Positions 14,579 to 23,008 of a stretch of DNA of 27,881 nucleotides are shown in pieces (within the stretch, counting starts at the first letter, position 1; each line of letters begins with the position of its first letter). Both the position numbers and the translations under genes were made by a program. Origin of the DNA: Gp13-AA77 sp035578005 (GTDB taxonomy: Bacteria > Acidobacteriota > Terriglobia > UBA7540); contig DATJYK010000035.1 in the NCBI GenBank assembly GCA_035578005.1, positions 1 through 27,881 on the forward strand, given 5' to 3'. The notes beneath the pieces are model-generated. The model searched no databases, was not told where the DNA came from, and worked only from the letters and a program-made list of their open reading frames with translations.

Positions 14579-15061
14579 ATGGCAAGACCGAAGCATCGCG
14601 CGACGCCCGGTGGAACCTACTTCATCACGACGAACACTTGGGAGCGTCGCGCACTTTTCGTCACGCGCGAGTGGGCTGAGATCTTGGAAGCGAAAATCTT
14701 CGAGTATCGCGATAAGGGCGAATATCTGGTACATCGTTACGTCGTGATGCCCGATCACCTTCACGTGATCTTAACTCCGGGAGCTTCGACAACCCTTGAA
14801 AGAGCAGCGCAGTTGATCAAGGGTGGATCATCCTACGATATGGGCGTGAAGTTCGCCACCAAATTTCCCGTTTGGCAGCCCGGGTTCACGCAGCATTTGA
14901 TCCGCGATCAAGCGGATTACGATTCGCACATGCAATACATCGATATGAACCCAGTGAAGCGAAGGCTAGTCACGCAACCTGAGGAATACGCGCCCTGTTC
15001 GGCGCATGGACGCTATCGTATGGACCTGTGGCCTGTGGCTTCAGGCGCTGAAGCGCCTTGA
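14579..15061 (+). CDS. REP-associated tyrosine transposase (RAYT, Y1/IS200-like), intact
   Basis: A 160-residue protein of the TnpA_REP type: single-strand DNA nucleases related to IS200/IS605 transposases and thought to move REP palindromes. The start MARPKHRATPGGTYFITTNT is typical. The metal-binding HUH motif is in VVMPDHLHVILTP, and the C-terminal IRDQADYDSHMQYIDMNPVK then RRLV carries the conserved tyrosine region with YIxxNPVK. It lies between REP hairpins on both sides, as expected for this family. There is no Shine-Dalgarno; a REP hairpin sits directly before the ATG. Its last eight residues (VASGAEAP) and stop codon are encoded by the downstream REP. Full length suggests it may be active. 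Confidence 0.92.
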   Translation: MARPKHRATPGGTYFITTNTWERRALFVTREWAEILEAKIFEYRDKGEYLVHRYVVMPDHLHVILTPGASTTLERAAQLIKGGSSYDMGVKFATKFPVWQPGFTQHLIRDQADYDSHMQYIDMNPVKRRLVTQPEEYAPCSAHGRYRMDLWPVASGAEAP

Positions 15062-15113
15062 TTTTTGCAGCACGTTTTACGGCGGGGCTGAAGCCAAAGG
15101 CTGAAGCCCCGCC
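15045..15113 (+). repeat. REP element: two hairpins after transposase copy 2
   Basis: GGCGCTGAAGCGCC near 15045-15058 encodes the transposase C-terminus. GGCGGGGCT (15081-15089) pairs with AGCCCCGCC (15105-15113). The layout equals that after copy 1 with a slightly different loop. Confidence 0.85.
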
Positions 15114-15219
15114 CTTCCCGTCGCGAACCGCGTTGGGATGGAAATGAAAAGGGTGGCCCAAAAGAAGCTGGAAGGGCGGGCCCAGTGGAAGGGCTTTGGA
15201 GTGTGGACGCGCATGAAAG

Positions 15220-15276
15220 GGCGGGCCTTTAGGCCCGCCGAAAAGGGGCACGCAAAAGAAACGGGGCTTTAGCCCC
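15220..15276 (+). repeat. Two further REP palindromes ending the transposase cluster
   Basis: GGCGGGCCT (15220-15228) pairs with AGGCCCGCC (15231-15239), mirroring the palindrome before copy 1. GGGGCT (15263-15268) pairs with AGCCCC (15271-15276) and is followed by TGAAGCA, the same flank seen after the GGCGCTTTAGCGCC palindromes. Confidence 0.8.
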
Positions 15277-15286
15277 TGAAGCATCG

Positions 15287-16008
15287 TTGGTGGTGAGTGT
15301 GCGACGTGGCATTCGCTATGGGCTTGGCTCCGCGAGCGGTGACTGGAGTCCATCCTTCGATGGAGCCGCGGCGATCTTGGCGGGTGTGGTCGGCTTCGTT
15401 GCAATCATCATGCAGACTAGATCCTCGGAGAGGAGTGTCACAAAGCAACTCGAAGCAGCGAAGAGGGCACGAACCGAAGAGGCTGAGAGGCAAAAGAGGG
15501 CGTGGCTACGGCGTTCGTCTTTGAGATCGACTACATTTATCGTTTTTTCGTAGAGGAGCACAGGGACTGGACTGTGATTCCCCTTCGAACTGAGAACCTT
15601 ATTCTAGAGCTCACGAACCCCTTATCTTTTGCCGTCTATTCGGGAGGCGCGCCACTGCTTGGCCAACTTGACCCGGAAGTAGTGGCGCACCTTGTGCAGT
15701 TTTACGCCGAGGCGACGCTCCACATGAACAAAATTCGTGACCTCCTCAGCCGTTTTCAGCGGGCTCAGGAGCGGCCGCTGGGAGAGAATCGCTGGGAAGG
15801 ACTTGACGAATACAATCGCTGGATCACAAGTCATCTTCCTAAGGTTAGGTTACTCGCGGCCGAGGCATCCAAGAACCTTTGCGCTAGAGCGGGCATCAGC
15901 TTCGATCCCCAGAGTGTAGCGGTTGCTGCTGAGGATGTGAACAGACTCAGACTGGAAGTTAAGAACCTCGAGAGCGCGCAAACATCAGTCTTCGAGGTGA
16001 ATGTTTGA
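15287..16008 (+). pseudogene. Membrane/coiled-coil protein gene with a frameshift
   Basis: The first frame (from GTG 15287) encodes one membrane helix, GAAAILAGVVGFVAIIMQT, and a charged helix SVTKQLEAAKRARTEEAERQ followed by KRA. From about 15502 a second frame continues smoothly with VATAFVFEIDYIYRFFVEEH and runs to 16008 with a further helical stretch near the end. Small proteins with exactly this order (membrane anchor, QLxAxKRARxEExERQ helix, then a LxFEID segment) occur as hypothetical proteins, so a single-base change near 15495-15502 has probably split one gene of about 240 residues. Function unknown. It starts directly after a REP palindrome, and its true start may have been lost. 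A sequencing error cannot be excluded. Confidence 0.6.
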
Positions 16009-16027
16009 ACTTTTGAGTACACATGCG

Positions 16028-16065
16028 ACTTTCAACTTTGAACTTTCAACTTTTCAACTTCTTTC
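16028..16065 (+). repeat. ACTTTCA heptad tract abutting the carB start codon
   Basis: ACTTTCA (16028), ACTTTGA (16035), ACTTTCA (16042), ACTTTTCA (16049) and ACTTCTTTC (16057) run without a gap up to the ATG at 16066. There is no purine-rich ribosome site in this leader. Confidence 0.75.
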
Positions 16066-19000
16066 ATGCCCAAACGAACTGATCTTCGCAAGATTCTCAT
16101 TATCGGCTCCGGGCCCATCATCATCGGGCAGGCGTGCGAGTTCGACTATTCGGGGGTGCAGGCGTGCAAAGCGCTGCGCGCCGAAGGCTACGAAGTGGTG
16201 CTGGTGAATTCGAACCCAGCCACCATCATGACGGACCCTGAGTTCGCCGACCGAACCTACGTCGAGCCCCTCACAGTCGAGTATCTCGACGCCATCATCG
16301 CGCGCGAGCGGCCTGACGCGGTTCTTCCCACCGTAGGCGGCCAGACGGCGCTCAATCTGGCTGTGGAACTCGCCAGGCACGGCATGCTGGAGCGGCACGG
16401 CGCGCAGCTCATCGGGGCTTCGCTCAAAGCCATCCAGATGGCCGAGGACCGAATGCTCTTCAAAGAAGCCATGCGCAAGATCGGTCTTGAAGTAGCCGGC
16501 AGTTCGATCGCCAAAACCGAGGACGAAGCGTTCGAGGCGGCAGAGCAGCTCGGGTTTCCGCTGATCATCCGGCCGTCCTTTACGCTCGGCGGCACCGGCG
16601 CCGGCGTCGCCTATAACCTGGAGGAGTTTGAAGAGATCGTTCACTGGGGCTTGCAGGCAAGCCCGGTGCACGAAGTACTTGTGGAAGAATCCGTCCTCGG
16701 TTGGAAAGAGTTCGAGCTTGAGGTGATGCGCGACAACGCCGATAACGCCGTGGTGATCTGCTCCATCGAGAACTTTGACCCCATGGGCGTGCACACCGGC
16801 GATTCCATCACTGTGGCTCCCGTACAGACCCTCACCGACAAAGAGTATCAACGCATGCGCGACGCGGCCTTCGCGGTGATTCGAGCGGTGGGCGTGGAAA
16901 CCGGCGGGTCTAACATTCAGTTCGCGGTGAACCCGGAAACCGGCCGCATGCTGGTGATTGAGATGAATCCGCGTGTGTCGCGCAGCTCGGCGCTGGCCTC
17001 CAAGGCCACAGGATTCCCCATTGCCAAAATCGCGGCGCGTCTCGCGGTGGGCTACCGCCTGGACGAAATTCCCAACGACATCACCCAAAAAACGCCTTCC
17101 TGCTTCGAACCCACCATCGACTATGTCGTGGTGAAGATTCCCAAGTGGGCGCGCGAAAAGTTCCCCGACTCGGACCACACGCTGGGGCCGCAGATGAAAT
17201 CAGTGGGCGAGGTGATGGCCATCGGGCGTACCTTCAAAGAGGCCCTGATGAAGGGCATCCGCTCGCTTGAGACCGGGCGCAAAACCCCCAAGCCGCCTTC
17301 GAGCCCCGACGATCTGAAGCAGCGCCTGGCCGTAGCCCATCCCGAGCGTCTGTGGGACCTGTTCTTTGCGCTTTCCACCGGCCACAGCGTGGAATCGCTG
17401 GCGGAAATCACTCGCATCGATCCCTGGTTTTTGGCGCAGATGCAGCAAATCGTCGAACTGGAAGGCGACTTGAAGCATGCGGGCCTCTCAGCGCCAGCGG
17501 AGATGCTTCACAACGCCAAGCAGTTCGGTTTTCCGGACCTGCAACTCGCCGAGTTATGGAGCACGACGGGAGAGGCTGTCTTTAAGAGGCGTCGCGAGCA
17601 TGGCGTGCGCCCGGTGTTCAAGCGTGTGGATACCTGCGCCGGCGAATTCGAGTCTTTCACGCCTTACCTCTATTCGAGCTATGAACACGAGGACGAGGCT
17701 GAGCCCACCGCCAGGCGCAAGATCATGATTCTGGGCAGCGGGCCCAATCGCATCGGCCAGGGGATCGAGTTTGACTATTGCTGCTGCCACGCCGCCTTTG
17801 CCTTGAAGGAAGAAGGTTTCGAGACGATCATGGTGAACTGCAACCCGGAGACCGTTTCCACCGATTACGACACTTCAGACCGCCTCTACTTTGAACCGCT
17901 GACCTTTGAAGACGTGATGGCCATCGTCGAGAACGAAAAGCCCGAAGGCGTGATCGTGCAGTTCGGCGGGCAGACTCCGCTGAATCTCGCGCGGCAGCTC
18001 CAAGGCGCTGGCGTCCCCATCATTGGGACTTCGCCCGAGTCTATTGATCTAGCTGAGGACCGCAAACACTTCGGAAAGTTGCTGGAACGCATGGGCATCC
18101 CGCAGCCCGAGAATGGCGCAGCCTACAACGTAGACGAGGCGCGGGCGATCGCCAACCGCATCGGCTATCCGGTGCTGGTGCGGCCTTCCTACGTGCTGGG
18201 CGGACGGGCGATGGTGATTGCCTACGACGAGGAAACCTTGGTGGAATACGTCCGGCGCGCCGAGGAGCTGCACCAGGCTTTTCCCATTTTGGTGGATCGC
18301 TTTCTGGAGGCGGCCACGGAGGTTGATGTCGACGCTCTTTCCGACGGCGAAGACGTGGTGATTGCCGGCATCATGGAGCATATCGAAGAAGCAGGGATTC
18401 ACTCGGGTGATAGCTCCTGCTGCCTGCCGGTATTCCAGATCGCTCCGGCCGCGCGGCGCACCTTGGGCGAATATACCGTGAAGTTGGCTCGCGAGCTGAA
18501 CGTGGTAGGTTTGATGAACGTGCAGTACGCCATCCAAAACGGCAAGGTGTACGTCCTGGAGGTTAATCCCCGGGCCTCGCGCACAGTTCCTTACGTCAGC
18601 AAGGCCACCGGCGTGCCGCTGGCCAAGATTGCCGCCCGTCTGATGGTGGGCCGTAAGCTGTGCGAGTTCAATTTGCCGGCTGAGCTGCCGGTGCATCATC
18701 ACTTCGTGAAGTCGCCCGTTTTCCCGTTTGTGAAACTGCCGGGCGCCGACACCATTCTGGGTCCGGAGATGAAATCGACGGGTGAGGTGATGGGTACCGC
18801 TTCGAGTTTCGGCCTCGCCTTTGCCAAGGCTCAGCTCGCGGCGGGGAACCGAATCCCCGCGGAAGGGCGCGTGTTCTTTTCGGTGAACGATCATGACAAG
18901 CCGCAGGCGGTCAGCATTGCGCGCGATCTTTTAGATCTCGGCTTCACGGTGGCGGCGACTCGAGGGACGGCCGAGTATCTGCGCAGCGCCGGCCTGCAAG

Positions 19001-19287
19001 TAGAGCGCGTGAACAAGGTGAACGAAGGTCGTCCCAATGTGGCGGATTTGATCAAGAGCGAGAAAATCGACCTCATCATCAACACGCCGCTGGGACGCGC
19101 GTCGCACTTCGACGAAAAGTCAATCCGTCGCGCGGCCATTCAGCAAGGGATTCCCTGCATCACCACACTCTCCGCCGCCATCGCCGCCGTAAATGGCATC
19201 CGCGCCCAGAGAGAGGGCGGGATTCAGGTGGAGTGCCTGCAGGAATTACATCGAAAGCAGGAAGTCGGGACGAATGCTGAACGATGA
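16066..19287 (+). CDS. carB: Carbamoyl phosphate synthase large subunit
   Basis: A 1073-residue enzyme of full family length that makes carbamoyl phosphate from bicarbonate, ammonia (from CarA) and two ATP. It shows the internal duplication of the family: the first half begins KILIIGSGPIIIGQACEFDY with GGTGAGVAYNLEEFEEIV, the second begins KIMILGSGPNRIGQGIEFDY with PVLVRPSYVLGGRAMVIAYD. Both ATP-grasp halves have their metal/ATP motif (VIEMNPRVSRSSALASKATG; VLEVNPRASRTVPYVSKATG). The C-terminal MGS-like allosteric domain is present (FFSVNDHDKPQAVSIARDL to LGRASHFDEKSIRRAAI). The ATG is chosen by family start; it has no ribosome site and is preceded by a heptad tract. A second tract begins at the stop codon. 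Confidence 0.97.
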   Translation: MPKRTDLRKILIIGSGPIIIGQACEFDYSGVQACKALRAEGYEVVLVNSNPATIMTDPEFADRTYVEPLTVEYLDAIIARERPDAVLPTVGGQTALNLAVELARHGMLERHGAQLIGASLKAIQMAEDRMLFKEAMRKIGLEVAGSSIAKTEDEAFEAAEQLGFPLIIRPSFTLGGTGAGVAYNLEEFEEIVHWGLQASPVHEVLVEESVLGWKEFELEVMRDNADNAVVICSIENFDPMGVHTGDSITVAPVQTLTDKEYQRMRDAAFAVIRAVGVETGGSNIQFAVNPETGRMLVIEMNPRVSRSSALASKATGFPIAKIAARLAVGYRLDEIPNDITQKTPSCFEPTIDYVVVKIPKWAREKFPDSDHTLGPQMKSVGEVMAIGRTFKEALMKGIRSLETGRKTPKPPSSPDDLKQRLAVAHPERLWDLFFALSTGHSVESLAEITRIDPWFLAQMQQIVELEGDLKHAGLSAPAEMLHNAKQFGFPDLQLAELWSTTGEAVFKRRREHGVRPVFKRVDTCAGEFESFTPYLYSSYEHEDEAEPTARRKIMILGSGPNRIGQGIEFDYCCCHAAFALKEEGFETIMVNCNPETVSTDYDTSDRLYFEPLTFEDVMAIVENEKPEGVIVQFGGQTPLNLARQLQGAGVPIIGTSPESIDLAEDRKHFGKLLERMGIPQPENGAAYNVDEARAIANRIGYPVLVRPSYVLGGRAMVIAYDEETLVEYVRRAEELHQAFPILVDRFLEAATEVDVDALSDGEDVVIAGIMEHIEEAGIHSGDSSCCLPVFQIAPAARRTLGEYTVKLARELNVVGLMNVQYAIQNGKVYVLEVNPRASRTVPYVSKATGVPLAKIAARLMVGRKLCEFNLPAELPVHHHFVKSPVFPFVKLPGADTILGPEMKSTGEVMGTASSFGLAFAKAQLAAGNRIPAEGRVFFSVNDHDKPQAVSIARDLLDLGFTVAATRGTAEYLRSAGLQVERVNKVNEGRPNVADLIKSEKIDLIINTPLGRASHFDEKSIRRAAIQQGIPCITTLSAAIAAVNGIRAQREGGIQVECLQELHRKQEVGTNAER

Positions 19288-19460
19288 ATAATGAATAATG
19301 AACGATGAACGAAGGAGTTCGGAGTTCTTCAGTTCGGAGTCCGGAGTCAAAGACAACACCAAGTCCACACTGCGAGACTGTCGACCGATAGGGAGGATTT
19401 TGGAGTTCTTCAGTTCGGAGTTGGGCTGTTCTTAACTCCGAACTCCGAACTCCGAACTGA
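19284..19460. repeat. Heptad tracts and inverted repeats between carB and the aldolase gene
   Basis: ATGAA cores at 19284, 19291, 19298 and 19305 (spacing seven) begin on the carB stop codon. GGAGTTC words follow at 19314 and 19321. AACTCCG recurs at 19434, 19441 and 19448. CAGTTCGGAGTT (19411-19422) is the exact reverse complement of AACTCCGAACTG (19448-19459), a 12-bp stem with a 25-nt loop that ends ten bases before the next ATG. Apart from these tracts the gap holds nothing recognisable. Confidence 0.8.
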
Positions 19461-19469
19461 GAAACTGAT

Positions 19470-20384
19470 ATGACTTCCAAACAAATTACAGATCGTCTTC
19501 ACGGCATCATTCCTCCGATGGCCACGCCCTTCAACCGGAGCGGCGACGTGGACGAGGGCGCCTTTCGCGCCAATCTCGAGCGCTACACCGGAATTGGTCT
19601 GGCGGGCGTCATGGTGGGTGGAACCACAGGCGAAGCTCCCTTATTGACAGCGAAGGAAAGGCTGCGCCTCACAGCGCTGGCGCGCAAAGGGGTGCGCCCG
19701 ACAGAGTTCGTCATAACCGGCACCGGACTCGAGAGCACCCGGGAGACAATCGCGCTCAGCCGCGAAGCTCTGGCTCGCGGCGCAGACTTGGCGTTGGTGG
19801 TGACGCCTTGGTATTACAAGGGGAAAATGGATGGGCCCGCGCTGCTGGCTCACTATCAGACCGTGGCGGATGCCCTGCCGCGTCCGCTGCTGATCTACTC
19901 GATTCCCCAATTCACGGGGGTGCGCATCCCCATCGAGACCGTCGTGGCCCTCGCGCAGCATCCCAATATCGCCGGCATTAAGGAGAGTTCCGGTGACTTC
20001 GCCTACGTGCGGAGTCTTCTGCGCCGCGCGCCTGCTGGCTTTCGCGTTTTTTCAGGTTCTCTTCAGATATTGCCTGACGTTCTGCGCTTGGGCGGTGCCG
20101 GAGGCATTTTGAGTCAGGCGGACTTCGCACCCGAGTTGTGCGTCGCGTTCTACGAGGCCTTCCGCCAGGGCCGCCGAAAACTGGCGCGTGAACTTCATGC
20201 CAGGCTCATTCCGCTGGCAACGGAGATCACACTGAAGCATGGAGTGGCGGGGGTGAAAGCCGCCATGGAATTTGCGGGCTACCACGGAGGATCTCCACGC
20301 GGCCCGCTTCTGCCGTTGAGCGAGGCCGCGCGCAGCGACATCGCACGCGCGCTCGAAACCAGCCGTGACGGTCTCGCGTATTAA
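19470..20384 (+). CDS. DapA-family (dihydrodipicolinate synthase-like) aldolase
   Basis: A 304-residue class I aldolase of the DHDPS/NAL family. Visible family features are GVMVGGTTGEAPLLTAKER, Tyr143 in LIYSIPQFTG and the Schiff-base Lys171 in IAGIKESSGD. True DapA enzymes have an arginine in the motif YNVPSRTG that binds aspartate semialdehyde; here that position is Phe148. The region after it (HPNIAGIKESSGD; HARLIPLATEITLKHGVAGV; AGYHGG) is closer to 4-hydroxy-2-oxoglutarate aldolase-like members. It may therefore be a 2-oxo acid aldolase rather than the lysine-pathway enzyme, although automatic naming would be dapA. The ribosome site is weak and overlaps the foot of a strong heptad hairpin. 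It lies 98 nt before bshC on the same strand. Confidence 0.85.
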   Translation: MTSKQITDRLHGIIPPMATPFNRSGDVDEGAFRANLERYTGIGLAGVMVGGTTGEAPLLTAKERLRLTALARKGVRPTEFVITGTGLESTRETIALSREALARGADLALVVTPWYYKGKMDGPALLAHYQTVADALPRPLLIYSIPQFTGVRIPIETVVALAQHPNIAGIKESSGDFAYVRSLLRRAPAGFRVFSGSLQILPDVLRLGGAGGILSQADFAPELCVAFYEAFRQGRRKLARELHARLIPLATEITLKHGVAGVKAAMEFAGYHGGSPRGPLLPLSEAARSDIARALETSRDGLAY

Positions 20385-20482
20385 CCTTTGCACCTTGAGG
20401 GACATCTAATCTTGGACTGAGACGGAGCCATACCGGTGGGCCGAATTGGGTTTCCACGGCCCGGTTTCAGCGCCAAACTCTT

Positions 20483-22129
20483 ATGGAGTGTCACTGCGTA
20501 CCTTACGCACGCCTGCCGAATACCAGTCAGCTCTTTCTCGACTACGTCGATCACTTCGAGCGCGTCGAATCCTTCTATAAGGCCCCTCCCTTTGATCCAT
20601 CCAGCTATGTAAGCGTCGCGCGAGAGCTTAACTACTCACCGGCGCTTCGGGCCGATATGGTCCGCATTCTCTCCCGGCAGAACGAAGCCTTCGGCGCCGG
20701 CGACTTGACCCGCTCAAACCTGCGCCGCCTTGGGGAGCCGGGCACTCTGGCGGTGGTCACGGGACAGCAGGTGGGCTTCTTCTCTGGACCTGCTTTCACC
20801 CTTTACAAGGCGCTCACCGCGGTGCGGCTGGCGGAGAGACTCAGCGAGCAAGGGCTGCCCTCGGTTCCTGTATTCTGGCTCGCCACCGAAGACCACGACC
20901 TGGAAGAAGTGGCCGCCACCGCCGTGTTGGACGACGACTACAATCTGGTGGCACTTCGGGACACCGGTGTGCGGCCCGCCCCGCACAGTTCAGTGGGGTA
21001 CGTTCAGCTCAGCGCGGCCGTTACCGAAGCACTTGACGCGCTCGGGGCTACTCTGCCCACGGGCGACGCTCGCGACCGCCTTCTTAATGACCTGCGCGAA
21101 TCCTACCAGCCGGGCGCAACGTGGGGACAGGCGTTTGCCAAGTTTATGGCCCGCGTCTTTAGCCCGTGGGGTGTGATCCTGCTTGACGCTCTGGACCCGG
21201 AGATTCATCATCTCGCCGCGCCCCTATACACAAAGGCCGTCGTTGAAGCACAGGATCTGAACGCGCGCTTGGTGCAGCGCTCGCACGCTCTTGTCGCCGC
21301 TAGTTATCACGCCCAGGTCCACGTGGGGCCGGATTCGTCGCTGCTCTTCATGGCGGAGGAAGGAAATCGCGTGGCCCTGCGCCTCGCTGATGGCGGAAGG
21401 CGGTTCAAGCTTGACGAAGGCGATCCCTTCAGCGCCGACGAAGCGCGCCGCCGCACCGAGGCTCACCCAGGGGACATCACGCCCAACGCCCTTTTTCGAC
21501 CGGTGGTCCAGGACTGCCTGCTTCCGACGGTCGCTTACATCGCTGGACCCGCAGAGTTGGCGTATCACGCGCAGAGCGCGGTGTTGTACCCGCGCTTTGA
21601 ACGGCCGCAGCCAGTCATCTTTCCACGCGCTTCGTTCACGCTTGTGGATCCTCGCTCGGACCGCCTGCTGCGGAAATACAATCTCAAAGTCGATGACGTG
21701 TGGCAGGACGGCGCCAGTTTGGAACAGAAGATCGCGGCCACCGGGTTCTCTGAAGGGTGGCAGGAGAGATTGGATCAGAGTGAGCGCGACATCAAGTTGG
21801 TGATGGACCGCCTCCAGCAGGACATTCAGTTGATTGACCCGACTCTGCTTGATTCACTGAAGGACGCGCGAGAGCGGACCCTCCATCAATTCGACCGTTT
21901 GAAGGGTAAGGTGACGCGCGCGGCGTTCGCGAAGTCGGAAATATTGGGCCGGCATGAGAAGGCGTTGACGAGCTTTTTGATGCCCGGCGGCGAATTACAG
22001 GAGCGCGGCGTCAGCGGCGTTTATTTCCTCGGCCGCGCCGGCTACGAACTGCTGGAGCAACTTCTAGCCGCTATCCCCTTGGAGCTCGCAAGGCATCAGA
22101 TCATGCCGCTTCACCATGGTGCGGAGTAG
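20483..22129 (+). CDS. bshC: Bacillithiol synthase BshC (cysteine-adding)
   Basis: A 548-residue protein. BshC joins cysteine to glucosaminyl-malate, the last step in making the thiol bacillithiol. The start ARLPNTSQLFLDYVDHFERV, the signature VVTGQQVGFFSGPAFTLYKA then LTAVRLAE, and PVFWLATEDHDLEEV are strong family marks. The C-terminal part has a long coiled coil (about 430-500) and ends GVYFLGRAGYELLEQLLAAI as in known members. The ATG gives the normal start and length. bshA and bshB are not in this window, as is common since the three genes are often scattered. It converges on thiG with 49 nt between the stop codons. Confidence 0.95.
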   Translation: MECHCVPYARLPNTSQLFLDYVDHFERVESFYKAPPFDPSSYVSVARELNYSPALRADMVRILSRQNEAFGAGDLTRSNLRRLGEPGTLAVVTGQQVGFFSGPAFTLYKALTAVRLAERLSEQGLPSVPVFWLATEDHDLEEVAATAVLDDDYNLVALRDTGVRPAPHSSVGYVQLSAAVTEALDALGATLPTGDARDRLLNDLRESYQPGATWGQAFAKFMARVFSPWGVILLDALDPEIHHLAAPLYTKAVVEAQDLNARLVQRSHALVAASYHAQVHVGPDSSLLFMAEEGNRVALRLADGGRRFKLDEGDPFSADEARRRTEAHPGDITPNALFRPVVQDCLLPTVAYIAGPAELAYHAQSAVLYPRFERPQPVIFPRASFTLVDPRSDRLLRKYNLKVDDVWQDGASLEQKIAATGFSEGWQERLDQSERDIKLVMDRLQQDIQLIDPTLLDSLKDARERTLHQFDRLKGKVTRAAFAKSEILGRHEKALTSFLMPGGELQERGVSGVYFLGRAGYELLEQLLAAIPLELARHQIMPLHHGAE

Positions 22130-22178
22130 CGAGGCGAGGCTCGAAGTCTGAGCTACGCCGCTAGAGTGCTCGCTGGCC

Positions 22179-22955
22179 TCAGCGCACGACTCCTTCGACA
22201 GGACTCGAGGCGGTGGCGTACAACTTCTTGGGCATGCGGCCCGCGAGCCACGCCTGGTGGCCCGCGAGAATGGCGTGTTGCATCGCTTCTGCCATCAGCA
22301 CAGGATCCTGAGCGGCAGCGATACCGGTATTCATCAGCACCGCATCAGCGCCGAGTTCCATGGCGACGGCAGCGTCCGATGCCGTGCCGACGCCTGCGTC
22401 GACAATCAGCGGCACTTCCGTGATCCTCTCGCGCAGGATGCGCAGGTTGGCAGCGTTCTGGATGCCCATGCCAGACCCGATCGGCGCGCCGAGCGGCATC
22501 ACCGCTGCAGCGCCCGCGTCGATCAGCCTGCGCGCTGTCACCAGATCATCGTTGGTGTAGGGCAGGACCACGAAACCCTCGCCCACCAGAATCTCGGTGG
22601 CGCGGAGCAACTCGAAGTTGTCCGGGAAGAGCGTCTTCTCGTCGCCGATCACTTCCACTTTGACCCAGTTCGAAAGGCCCACCTCACGTGCGAGCCGCGC
22701 CGCGCGAATCGCTTCATCCGCGGTATAACAGCCGGCAGTGTTAGGCAAGATGAAGTAGCGGTCGCGGTCGATGTAGTCGAGCAAAGACTCCTTGCTCGAA
22801 TCGGTCAGATTCACTCGCCGCACTGCGACCGTCACCATCTCGGCCCCCGAAGCTTCGAGCGCGCTGGCCGTCTCCTGAAAGCTGCGGTATTTGCCGGTGC
22901 CCACAATAAGCCGCGACCGGAACTCGCGTCCGGCAATCCTGAGCGCGTCACTCAT
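22179..22955 (-). CDS. thiG: Thiazole synthase ThiG
   Basis: A 258-residue TIM-barrel enzyme that forms the thiazole ring of thiamine from deoxyxylulose phosphate, dehydroglycine and ThiS thiocarboxylate. Typical segments are SRLIVGTGKYRSF, MVTVAVRRVNL, LPNTAGCYTADEAIRAARLA and the Schiff-base Lys99 in NWVKVEVIGD. Also present are PLGAPIGSGMGIQN, VDAGVGTASDAAVAMELGAD and AVLMNTGIA. The start ATG (22955) has an AAAGGAG ribosome site at good spacing. thiS, thiF, thiC and thiO/H are not adjacent, and no thiamine riboswitch is visible in the 89-nt gap upstream. Confidence 0.96.
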   Translation of the reverse strand: MSDALRIAGREFRSRLIVGTGKYRSFQETASALEASGAEMVTVAVRRVNLTDSSKESLLDYIDRDRYFILPNTAGCYTADEAIRAARLAREVGLSNWVKVEVIGDEKTLFPDNFELLRATEILVGEGFVVLPYTNDDLVTARRLIDAGAAAVMPLGAPIGSGMGIQNAANLRILRERITEVPLIVDAGVGTASDAAVAMELGADAVLMNTGIAAAQDPVLMAEAMQHAILAGHQAWLAGRMPKKLYATASSPVEGVVR

Positions 22956-23008
22956 GAAAGTCTCCTTTGCTCCATTCTAGCGTCTGCGGAGAGCCACTGC
23001 CACTGCCT

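Larger units (their letters stand above)
13867..15219 (+). repeat. Tandem 686-bp duplication carrying transposase and REPs
   Basis: The sequence from GAATTGGCGC at 13867 recurs at 14553, an offset of 686 bases. Each copy holds the upstream REP palindrome, the transposase gene, the two downstream REP hairpins and a shared tail that includes GCGCATGAAAGG (near 14520-14531 and 15210-15220). Identity is very high in the first 290 nt and the tail, and clearly lower in the C-terminal half of the gene, so the two copies are not a simple recent duplication along their whole length. Confidence 0.8.

Noticed and set aside
16054..17178. 374-residue minus-strand frame opposite carB, and similar long antisense frames
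   Set aside because: Long antisense frames are common in GC-rich genes; carB is certain and the antisense product has no family features.
22130..22178. Rho-independent terminator between bshC and thiG
   Set aside because: Only short GTAGC/GCTAC arms with poor pairing between them, and no T-run on either strand.
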